From positions 682,001 to 746,000 of the forward strand of contig JAACMV010000007.1 of NCBI GenBank assembly GCA_010909725.1: a stretch of 64,000 bases of DNA. Direction: 5' to 3'. The position numbers and the translations under genes are program-made. Position 1 is the stretch's first letter; each line of letters begins with the position of its first letter. The notes under the pieces are model-generated. The model had not been told where the DNA came from. It saw only the letters and a program-made list of their open reading frames with translations, and did not search any database. Of the stretch, positions 40,769-48,770 are shown piece by piece. Source of the DNA: Picochlorum sp. 'celeri'. Taxonomy: Eukaryota; Chlorophyta; Trebouxiophyceae.

Positions 40769-42018
40769 TCAAGCTAGCGTCAGAATTTCATGCCCATCTT
40801 CTGTAATGAGAATTGTGTGTTCTTGCTGTGCACTCAATCCACCATCAGCAGTCACTGCTGTCCAATTATCTTTCCAGAACTTCTCCTTGGCAGACTTTTC
40901 ACACAACATTGGCTCAATCGTGAATGTCATTCCAGGCTGCATGACACCTGGTTCATTATTTCTATAGTGCAGTATGTGAGGATATGCATGGAAAACCGTT
41001 CCTACTCCATGTCCTACAAAGCTTCTGGATGACGTATACCCGTACGAATCTGCCACCTTTTGAATGGCTTTGCCAATCTCTGCAAATCGCACTCCTGGTG
41101 CGCATAGATTGATCGCAGACATCAAAGCCTCTGTTGTAGCCGTGCATAGTCTTGAAGCACCTTCAGATACCTTTCCTACTTTAAACATTCGCGACGTATC
41201 TCCATGATATCCCTGCAGAGTACACATGATGACAATCAATCCCATTATTCTACCTGTGTGTATTACGAAGGATGCAGATGATGAACGCACATTGAGATAG
41301 ACAGTGACATCAATATTCACAATATCACCCTCTTCAAGCTTCCTAGAGTCCGGAATACCGTGACAAATACACTCATTCACTGAGGTACACACCGATTTGG
41401 GGAAATTCCCATAGTTCAGAGGACTTGGATAAGCCCCGGCATTGATACACGCCTCATGCACAGCCCTGTCAATCTCTTCGGTCGTGACACCCGGCTTTAC
41501 AAGACTACCTGCCAAGTTCAAAACCTCAGCTGCAAGCTTACATGACGCCCTCATCTTCTCAAGGTTTTCAGGCGTATGAATCTGAGGGTTTGGATCCCAT
41601 GGAGGCATTTTCCCAGTATCGGCCCAGGAAGGTTTGGGGATATGAGCAGGAACATCCCCAGGAGGAGATACAGTTCCAGGCTTCAATGGAGCACGTCCAT
41701 CGTCCTCACTGCACAAGATTAAAGCACAGGATACATGAGATTGCGAATCAAACACCGCCTTGGACCAGGCATACACACCAACCTTGCTGACTTTTTCATA
41801 TTCAAAAGCTCCGACAGGCCTTTGCGAGCCATGGCGCTCACATCTCGAGATGAACATTCAGATTTCAAGATATTTGAATATTGTCCAACTCGTACAGGTG
41901 ACAAACGACCAGAAGGACTCACAATTCTCCATGTCGAGACATGTCTAGAAATGCAACTCGTCCCATTCATTCTAGCAATAGTGCAATATCCCATGATGAA
42001 TTTGGCAATAGTTGCCAT
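40769..42018 (-). CDS. Organellar methionine aminopeptidase type 1, 3 exons
   Basis: Exons 42018..41783, 41708..41291 and 41212..40769 give 365 residues. The 74-nt intron 1 (GTTGGT...GTGCAG, phase 2) and the 78-nt in-frame intron 2 (GTGCGT...CTGCAG) are both masked by longer open frames. The start at 42018 gives a good transit peptide (MATIAKFIMGYCTIARMNGT, Ser/Arg-rich after). The MetAP-1 core has FPKSVCTSVNECICHGIPDS and metal ligands in DVTVYLNGYHGDTSR, FVGHGVG, FTIEPML and QEHTILI. It removes initiator Met from plastid- or mitochondrion-made proteins, closest to plant MAP1B/C/D. An ATG at 41857 opens a different frame that also joins the core, but unspliced. Confidence 0.85.
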
Positions 42019-42334
42019 CTGCGGGTGTTCAGCCGTGGAAATCAAAGGAATCCAAAGGGCAGGTTCATACAAAATAAGGAGTTTGAGGAAATCTGCTCCA
42101 ATCGTGATCCATGATGCTGTTCCAATCCACTGATGGAAGCATATCTGAATTTTTAAAATCAATTTTACTGCAATAGAATACCACGTAGCTGATGATGAGT
42201 GCGAATTGCTGCTTGGTGGCACCCAGTTCGAGCAAGTGGTTGAACAGAGTTCAGAATAGCAGTCCAAGAGTGCGTAGCATTGTAGTATACGGTCAATAAA
42301 TGACTAGTTTATAATGTAATTAACCATATATGTG
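42019..42334. other. Divergent promoter region
   Basis: Between the methionine aminopeptidase start (minus) and LPA2 (plus); AT-rich near the LPA2 side. No further gene seen. Confidence 0.45.
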
Positions 42335-42823
42335 ATGCAGAATGTCTCTGGAACGACATGCGGAGGACTTCCACGAGGTTTCCTTCAACACAGGACAAGG
42401 TTTGTCCATATATTGAGGCGTAGTTCTAATGCCGACGATGCACCATCCTCGCCGACTGAAGAAGAGGATGACGATATTTTGATAGAGAAACAAATGCTGA
42501 AGAAGAGAAAGGGTAAAAGCGATGCTACAAAGAAGCCTTATGATGTTGTGTCAGCAACCAGGGACTCTGTGTACGGAGATGGACCGCAATCATCAGTGCA
42601 GCAGTTTGAAACAAATGTGGTAGGATTTTTGGGCTTGTTGTTCGTGGTTATATTATTGGAAGGAATATTTTTGGGCGCATCTGGATTCTTGAGCGAGGAA
42701 GCCGACCAGTTTGCACAGGATGTTGTATATCCTCTGTTTTCCCCAACATTGGGACTGTTCCTTGCTGGGTCAACTGCATATGGATTGTGGAAAACAAAAG
42801 AGCGTCCAGAAGAAAAGAAATAA
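42335..42823 (+). CDS. LPA2: LPA2-like photosystem II assembly protein
   Basis: 162 residues from the ATG at 42335. A ~33-residue transit peptide (LPRGFLQHRTRFVHILRRSS) is followed by an acidic/basic linker. The conserved two-helix membrane module is GFLGLLFVVILLEGIFLGASGFL and YPLFSPTLGLFLAGSTAYGLW. The LLEGI.L.ASGFL..E and VYP.F.P....F.AG.TAYG pattern is that of plant LPA2, an intrinsic thylakoid protein needed for efficient insertion of CP43 into photosystem II together with LPA3. One base separates its stop from that of the convergent RNase II gene; its TGTAA signal (42832-42836) is inside the neighbour's coding sequence. Confidence 0.8.
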   Translation: MQNVSGTTCGGLPRGFLQHRTRFVHILRRSSNADDAPSSPTEEEDDDILIEKQMLKKRKGKSDATKKPYDVVSATRDSVYGDGPQSSVQQFETNVVGFLGLLFVVILLEGIFLGASGFLSEEADQFAQDVVYPLFSPTLGLFLAGSTAYGLWKTKERPEEKK

Positions 42824-42824
42824 A

Positions 42825-44471
42825 TCATGTATGTAACATGGCGTCAGAAAATACAACATGCCTAGAAAGAGGATCGGCGTGTGTGCAATAAACAGTAACT
42901 GGCTGCCCAACCATGGTGGGCATGTGAACTCTACATGTGACTTCCCTCCCTATATCATCAACGTATACTGCAGCAAGCCCATACTCTTGGCGAATCCAAT
43001 TCAATAAAATGCCGCTCCAAGGGTGATGTGGGTTTTGTTCTCGATGTCGTTGAAAATAGACAGCCATCCAGTAGTCATCTACACTTCTCTCGAGTACAGC
43101 AATTCGCTTGCTTGTTCTCTGCACTTCATCTACCACTGTTTGCAACGATTCTGCGTCATACAGAGGACGATCACCTCGAAGGGCAGATTTTATCTGCCAA
43201 TGTGCCAGCATATCTCCATACCTTCGGATTGGGGAGGTTGCTTGAACATACCCTGGTAATCCCAGCCCTGTATGATGAGTGGGATGTGACACCCTTGTGA
43301 GGCTGCTGAGCATGAACTTGCGCATATAGTAGCTGCGACAAATACCTTCAGGAATCTGTTCGAGCTCTTCGTTCGATGGTCGCACCGGCATTTCCTGTCC
43401 TCTATACGGAAGAGGCAGTGAAAGACTGGAACCCACTCGAGCAACAATATCCCCTGCAAGAATCATCATTTCTGACACCAGGCGTCTCGATGCTGACGCA
43501 ATATCATTAGACACTCGTGTCAATGTTACTTCTTTCTGTTTTGTGTCTTCATTGTACGAGACGGAGAGAGATGATTCCGGGATATGCAGTGTCTGTGCCC
43601 CATCTTGTACTCTCCTCCTCTCTCTCCTCTCTGCAGCCCTGTGCAGTACTGATACCATCGTATTATTGTCTTCTAATAAAATCCTATCAACCATATCATA
43701 TGTTAATCTCTTGTTTGACGACATAATAGATGGAAATACATCCATGGAGTCCTCAATGATGGATCCATCCTCCCGAATACAACAGTGCATGGTCAATGCA
43801 GGTGACAATGCATCTTCTCGTAAACTACACACATCTGTACCAAATCGCGATGGAAACATTGGTACTTTACCACCCGGTAAATACACAGTCCGAGTACGCT
43901 GCCTCGCCTCTACAGCCAGCACATGATCTGGCATATGCAACCAGCGTGTGGGATCAGCAATATGGACAAACACCTCAATCCCCCTCTCAGTTTCTCTCGC
44001 ACTCAGCGCGTCATCTATTTCAACAGTTGATGCATCATCAATGGTGATCGTTTCCATATCAAGCAAGTTCATTCGACGATCCGTATCAATATCATCACGA
44101 GCCAACGCATCATCCACTCCAGGTCCACTGACATGCTGACCAAAATCCATAGAATGCAACCCCTTGGGAAACCCAACATCGTCACGCGTCGTATACACAG
44201 ATTTCAATACGCCTGCGACATCATTTGGATGATACGAGACACCATGCCCTTGGATAACATGGTCCACGCAGCGCCTTTCTTCAGCTGACAAGATGTCTCC
44301 ATCCAAATACTTTTCCAGCACAGCAGACACGCGGTGGTCATCATCTTCCCACTCACTGGCATTCACCATTGAGGAACAATAACGTATTCTTTTCTCGCAT
44401 GCCTGTAGAATGGACGATGCTTGCCGTCTAGATACTCCAAACATGAAGAACAACGTCCTACCAATCAGCAT
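42825..44471 (-). CDS. RNase II/R family exoribonuclease, probably organellar
   Basis: 548 residues with an organelle-type N-terminus (RTLFFMFGVSRRQASSILQA). The RNB catalytic domain begins TITIDDASTVEIDDALSARE, containing the clustered Asp residues that bind the catalytic Mg2+. IEVFVHIADPTRWLHMPDH, ARQRTRTVYLPGGKVPMFPS and RYGDMLAHWQIKSALRG are RNB hallmarks. N-terminal cold-shock domains are not evident, and the C-terminus is short (HMPTMVGQPVTVY), so it is a compact single-domain version next to plant RNR1 (about 800 residues). It should degrade or mature RNA 3'-to-5' in plastid or mitochondrion. Convergent with LPA2. Confidence 0.85.
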   Translation of the reverse strand: MLIGRTLFFMFGVSRRQASSILQACEKRIRYCSSMVNASEWEDDDHRVSAVLEKYLDGDILSAEERRCVDHVIQGHGVSYHPNDVAGVLKSVYTTRDDVGFPKGLHSMDFGQHVSGPGVDDALARDDIDTDRRMNLLDMETITIDDASTVEIDDALSARETERGIEVFVHIADPTRWLHMPDHVLAVEARQRTRTVYLPGGKVPMFPSRFGTDVCSLREDALSPALTMHCCIREDGSIIEDSMDVFPSIMSSNKRLTYDMVDRILLEDNNTMVSVLHRAAERRERRRVQDGAQTLHIPESSLSVSYNEDTKQKEVTLTRVSNDIASASRRLVSEMMILAGDIVARVGSSLSLPLPYRGQEMPVRPSNEELEQIPEGICRSYYMRKFMLSSLTRVSHPTHHTGLGLPGYVQATSPIRRYGDMLAHWQIKSALRGDRPLYDAESLQTVVDEVQRTSKRIAVLERSVDDYWMAVYFQRHREQNPHHPWSGILLNWIRQEYGLAAVYVDDIGREVTCRVHMPTMVGQPVTVYCTHADPLSRHVVFSDAMLHT

Positions 44472-45166
44472 GTGTTGAGAGAATATATGTGTCGTTTCAC
44501 CACCCCCAACCCGGCCTCCTTTTTGTTGTTATATTCATTGAATTACGTGTAACACGTACAACGGTATCACATGCGTTTTAAAAATACCATCATGTTAATA
44601 AATATTTAAAAAATGAAGTAGGCCGTCTTCCTGTGAGCTATGGGATTGTATCATAGTGGGCAGACGGTGCATGCGAATCCACCGAACCTCGAGCTCAACC
44701 TTGGCACTGAAAATGAATGCTGCTGCAAATGATGCATTGATCGCAACGGGAGAGGCATACATGCGTCCATCTCACACTCATCCAAGTATTCTTATATACT
44801 TAGCTGGCAAGGAGTTCATGGGTATCATCATGGCTGGCCATCCATGAGAGAGAAATATACAAGGCATTGCAATCACTGCATTTCCTGCTGGTTTTTGTCT
44901 CCTGCCCACAGCCATTCGGCTTCCAATGTTGAACCACCATTATCAATTAACCCTCCGAAGGGTTCCCAAAAACACACCCAAAGAAGAGTAACTCAAAAGA
45001 CGAAGAATGCACGACATGGCCCATTGCCACCACGTAGTGCCAAGCCAAGGGTCATGGCCAGGCGTCCTGCCTGTCACAGGCATGATTACTTGCACGTGGG
45101 CTTCTTCGTGAGAATCTCTGGGGAAATTGTACGACACTCCTGCATATTTATTTCTGAACTTTTTTG
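44472..45166. other. Long spacer, no gene recognised
   Basis: About 700 bp between RNase II (minus) and the S1 protease (plus). Includes a short hairpin AACCCT-CCGA-AGGGTT near 44947-44962. ORFs of about 60-115 codons here have no protein-like features. Confidence 0.45.
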
Positions 45167-45174
45167 TATATATA
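45167..45174 (+). promoter_or_regulatory. TATA-box candidate of the S1 protease gene
   Basis: TATATATA ending about 28 nt before the ATG, implying a very short 5' UTR. Confidence 0.35.
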
Positions 45175-45202
45175 GCTCTGAATACGCAGTCAACTAAGCA
45201 GG

Positions 45203-46141
45203 ATGAGGTCTATTGTGGATTACGTGGCCCTGTTGGTAGTAGTAGCCGCGTTGGTATGTCTGCCAGGAGGAGTACGCGCTGAAAAGACCCTACGCATTAT
45301 TGGAGGCAACCCTGCTGAAAAGAATGAATATTCGGATTATGTGTTGCTCAGTAAGACCAAAGATATATGCGGAGGGTCTCTGATTGCAAAGAACCTTGTC
45401 CTCACTGCTGCTCACTGTGTCTTTGACGAGAATTTGAATCTTCTTAATACGAGCGACTTCACTGCTGCCAAGGGTCCGAACCTTCGGCTGGATGACAATG
45501 GTCGTCCTGTTTTTGACGAGTCGAATGGAGGAGAAGGCGAGGGGCAAGTTGGGCTGAGTGGAGTCAAGAAACTGATTCCTCACCCAAAGTATGCCAAGAA
45601 TGCAAAAGCAGGCAGCAATTTGGACGACATTGCCATCATCGTTTTAAATGAGACTCTTCCTGGACCACTTGTGACGTTGGCTGAGCCAGGGTCGTCTCGA
45701 AAGTTGCCAACTGGAACCACAATGAAGGTTATTGGCTTTGGATACAATAATAATTTCCCTCTGCAACCTGATGGCGAGAAGGAGTTTATACCATACTTTC
45801 CCAATCGGTTGTATGAAGTATCCATGTCACTTGGACAAGCCAAAAAGGCGCCATGCGATTTTGAGGGATTCAATAATAAAAAGCAGTTGTGCCTCATTGG
45901 GAACAAGACATCATTTCCTTTTCCAAATGAGGAGTTGGAGTTGGTGAAGACGGACGGTTTCAAGGGTTCATGCAAAGGAGATTCTGGAGGTCCTTTGTAT
46001 TATGATGGAGTTCAGTATGGGTTGGTGTCGTTCGGAAGAGGTCTCTGTGCTGAATTCCAGGCAAATCCAATCATTTTCAGCAAGGTCTCTGCCAACCGCA
46101 AATACTTTATCGACCCAATCATCAAGGAATACTCCGTGTAG
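45203..46141 (+). CDS. Secreted S1-family (chymotrypsin-fold) serine protease
   Basis: 312 residues. Signal peptide 1-26 (LLVVVAALVCLPGGVRA). A five-residue propeptide ends in R31 before IIGG, the usual zymogen activation site. The catalytic triad is complete: His71 in LTAAHC, Asp142 in NLDDIAII and Ser261 in GDSGGP. The residue equivalent to chymotrypsin 189 (six before the Ser) is Gly, not Asp, so trypsin-like Arg/Lys specificity is not expected. Potential N-glycosylation sites are present. Predicted to be secreted or vacuolar; the substrate is unknown. A hairpin begins at the stop codon (46139-46160). Confidence 0.9.
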   Translation: MRSIVDYVALLVVVAALVCLPGGVRAEKTLRIIGGNPAEKNEYSDYVLLSKTKDICGGSLIAKNLVLTAAHCVFDENLNLLNTSDFTAAKGPNLRLDDNGRPVFDESNGGEGEGQVGLSGVKKLIPHPKYAKNAKAGSNLDDIAIIVLNETLPGPLVTLAEPGSSRKLPTGTTMKVIGFGYNNNFPLQPDGEKEFIPYFPNRLYEVSMSLGQAKKAPCDFEGFNNKKQLCLIGNKTSFPFPNEELELVKTDGFKGSCKGDSGGPLYYDGVQYGLVSFGRGLCAEFQANPIIFSKVSANRKYFIDPIIKEYSV

Positions 46142-46160
46142 ATACATATAGATGTATCTA
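46139..46160 (+). repeat. Hairpin beginning at the protease stop codon
   Basis: TAGATACAT, loop ATAG, ATGTATCTA: a perfect 9-bp stem whose first three bases are the TAG stop codon. Confidence 0.7.
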
Positions 46161-46533
46161 TAGGATGGATGCATCTGTCGGTGTATGCCGTTAGACGAGG
46201 AGTGTATTCACCTACTTTGCAGATGCACCATGCATGATGTGGCTACACGTTCCACCCATGCATTGCCACGAGGTGTTCCATGGAACACACAAACGTTTTG
46301 CTATGTCTTCTGTATATACGTTCGTTCATGATGGTTGTCATGTCTTTATCTGTAACATCACCGTGTAGACACATCCATCAAAAAAAAAAAAAAAAGTGTA
46401 GGCATCATGGCATTCCCGAATATCTGTCCAGAACAACCCGCCCAGCAGTCACCACCATCCGGCCGACGATCTATGTCAGCGGATACCCGCCCTTTTGGCA
46501 TTAAAAAATCATTTAGTTGTTAAAATTAGAACC
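46161..46533. other. Spacer before RPL38, nothing recognised
   Basis: Contains an A15 run near 46380-46395. No coding signal. Confidence 0.45.
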
Positions 46534-47122
46534 ATGGTACGTTGCATACGATTATTTGCATCCTAGCCCATCTTTTGGGCAGCCGCCGACGCCTGCGACT
46601 CATTTCTTCTTTGCAAAGCTCTGTATCGGCTGCATGCCCATATATCGCATATATGAATATGCTATTCATATATGTATGTCAAAGAAAGGGTTGCGTGTCG
46701 GTTTGGTGTCGTGTTCGAGAGTTTCAGAGAAGAATGAACTCGAATTCATCCGTCGAGCCTTTCAGCAACAGCCTTTGCTGGACGAATGGAAACGAATTCT
46801 CTTCAGATTCTCTCTGAATAAATTAAAATTGTATATCAGCATACTATTCAAGCCAATCATGAATGAATGATACACTGGACGTTTTGTGACATTTTCATTG
46901 TATGCCTGTGTGCAGCCAAAGAGAATTGAGGAAATCAAGGAGTTTCTCCTGACTGCCCGTCGCAAGGACGCCCGCTCTGTGAAGATTAAGAAGACTGGTG
47001 ATGTCACCAAGTTCAAGGTCCGCTGCTCCAGATATTTGTACACCTTGTGCGTGAAAGACTCGGACAAGGCAGATAAATTGAAGCAGTCTCTTCCACCTGG
47101 ATTGCACGTCATTGAGATTTAA
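46534..47122 (+). CDS. RPL38: 60S ribosomal protein L38 (eL38), start codon alone in exon 1
   Basis: Exon 1 is just the ATG at 46534-46536, directly followed by GTACGT. Exon 2 is 46916..47122 after CTGTGTGCAG. The product is 70 residues: [20 protein letters not shown] then [24 protein letters not shown] and [14 protein letters not shown], a full-length match to eukaryotic eL38. The 379-nt intron is the longest in the window by more than two-fold. TGTAA lies about 20 nt after the stop. The convergent thioredoxin gene ends 57 bp away. Confidence 0.93.
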
Positions 47123-47179
47123 GTCATATTTACATAGAGACCTTGTAACTTAATCATTATTCTATATCATGGCGCGTGA

Positions 47180-47722
47180 TCATGTTTTGCTGACAAGAAG
47201 CTTTCCTATTGTGTCATCCAGTGCAGCCTTGTCTGCACCACTAAATGTGTTGACAATGCTGCCTGTCGAATCAAACCCAATGAATGTTGGTACAGCTGAA
47301 ACTGCATGGTCTGCAACAATGTCTGTTGTTTCTGGTGCATCGATATCTATCTTGCAAAACAGAATTCTATCAGAATGCTCCTTTGCCAGCTTTTGCAGAA
47401 CAGGGGCAATCATGCGACAAGGAGGGCACCATGCCGCTGTGAAATTTAAAAGAATAGACTTGTTGCTGCTCGATGACTCTGCCTTGATATCATCCCATTG
47501 AGAGGGAGACTTGATCTCTTTAATATCAGAGAACATGGGAGATGAGTTTGAAATCAACCTCCTCGGGGCAGCTTGGCCGAGGGATGGAGACATGTTATCT
47601 TTCAAATCAGAATACATAGATGATGAATTTGAGCTAGTTAGGATGACCTGGCCAAGGGAGCCCCAGCTGGTTGATGCCAGGTGGGTACCCATCACCCGTA
47701 CTGTCGCCGTATATCGCTGCAT
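47180..47722 (-). CDS. Thioredoxin with WCPPC active site and duplicated N-terminal extension
   Basis: 180 residues. The C-terminal 95 residues are a thioredoxin fold: ILLNFTAAWCPPCRMIAPVL with the redox pair Cys99/Cys102, FCKIDIDAPETTDIVADHAV, and cis-Pro in SAVPTFIGF. The active site reads WCPPC rather than the usual WCGPC. The N-terminal ~80 residues are Ser-rich, probably an organelle presequence (MQRYTATVRVMGTHLASTSW), and contain two similar units (23-47 and 48-74) sharing LGQ, SNSS, M.SD.K and SPS. Likely mitochondrial or plastid; the target proteins are unknown. Confidence 0.87.
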   Translation of the reverse strand: MQRYTATVRVMGTHLASTSWGSLGQVILTSSNSSSMYSDLKDNMSPSLGQAAPRRLISNSSPMFSDIKEIKSPSQWDDIKAESSSSNKSILLNFTAAWCPPCRMIAPVLQKLAKEHSDRILFCKIDIDAPETTDIVADHAVSAVPTFIGFDSTGSIVNTFSGADKAALDDTIGKLLVSKT

Positions 47723-47980
47723 CTCTGTGAATATCTAGACTTCCTGCAATATTTTTATTTTCCTATAGGCAAATGTCAATATCTGGAGACGTACGAACAA
47801 CAACAAGAAGAAGAAGAAGAAGAGAAAAAAGAGACAGGGTTTTTCTATTTATTCCTATTTACGAAATGCTCCCTGGTTTTGCCTACAATTCATGTGACAA
47901 TGGCTATAGTCACCATTATAATAGAAATATATATAGTACAGTAATGACTCTATGGGTATAAAATAAAGAAGAGTTTAGGA

Positions 47981-48688
47981 ATGGATTTTGATTACTTGGG
48001 AATTGGAACGAACTGTCAGTTTCAGGAATGTAAACAGTTGGATTTTCTTCCATTTCGTTGCTCAGGGTGTAAAAAGATATATTGTGGTGAGCATAGGCAT
48101 GCAAAAGATCATGCATGTTCGTCTCCTCCGACGGCAGCAGAGGAAAAGACTATAGTCATTTGTCCAGTCTGTGCTAGGGGAGTACGGGTTGCTGAGGGGT
48201 TGGAGGCGGATTATGTGATTGATAGACATATGCAGAGTGGGGAATGTGATCCTCAGAACTATAAGAGAGTTCATGGAAAGAGACGGTGTCCTGTCAAAGG
48301 ATGCCGAGAGCGGTTGACGACAGTGAACTCGTACCAGTGCCCACACTGTGGGACTGAGACGTGTCTGAGGCATCGATATAAAGCATCTGATCATGCATGT
48401 ACAGGACGAAAGAGCTCTAGTCATCAGTCTTTTACAAGCTCATTTGTGTCAACGTGTAGGAATATGCTGTCCTTGTCCAGTAGCATAGGGCAGTCACACT
48501 CTGTAGGTTCAGGCAACAATAAGGCTGCACGGGGGCATGGTAGGCACGTGCGCGAGGCAGCGGCATGTCCTCATTGTGATGTTGTATGCAAGGATGCGGT
48601 TCAGTTGGTCGCTCATGTGGAAAAGTGGCACTCCAATGTGTCTGGGAGATGTCCTCCCCAGGAGGATACCGCCTGTGTGGTGATGTAA
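47981..48688 (+). CDS. AN1-type zinc-finger protein with CaaX box (ZFAND2/SAP type)
   Basis: 235 residues. Two AN1 zinc fingers, about 12-47 (CQFQECKQLDFLPFRCSGC, then YCGEHRHAKDHAC) and 103-138 (CPVKGCRERL, CPHCGTETCLRHRYKASDHAC), are followed by a C2H2-like finger (ACPHCDVVCKDAVQLVAHVE KWH). The protein ends CVVM, a farnesyl-type CaaX box. The two-AN1 layout is that of ZFAND2A/B (AIRAP, AIRAPL) and plant SAP11/SAP13, which associate with the proteasome and p97 in stress protein quality control. Lipidation as in animal AIRAPL would place it at the ER membrane. The stop is inside TGTAA. Confidence 0.85.
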   Translation: MDFDYLGIGTNCQFQECKQLDFLPFRCSGCKKIYCGEHRHAKDHACSSPPTAAEEKTIVICPVCARGVRVAEGLEADYVIDRHMQSGECDPQNYKRVHGKRRCPVKGCRERLTTVNSYQCPHCGTETCLRHRYKASDHACTGRKSSSHQSFTSSFVSTCRNMLSLSSSIGQSHSVGSGNNKAARGHGRHVREAAACPHCDVVCKDAVQLVAHVEKWHSNVSGRCPPQEDTACVVM

Positions 48689-48770
48689 AACGTGATAGAA
48701 ACGCGCATTGTGACTCGTACTGATACAGTGTAAAATAAATGTAATATATGTGAGTTTGAACTGTATTTGA

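Noticed and set aside
44844..45197. 117-codon ORF upstream of the S1 protease
   Set aside because: Low-complexity Ser/Arg/His composition, no motif, and it runs through the protease TATA box to its start.
46380..46395. A-run read as a retroposed poly(A) tail
   Set aside because: No upstream processed-gene sequence or target-site duplication was seen; similar A-runs occur at 17739-17751.
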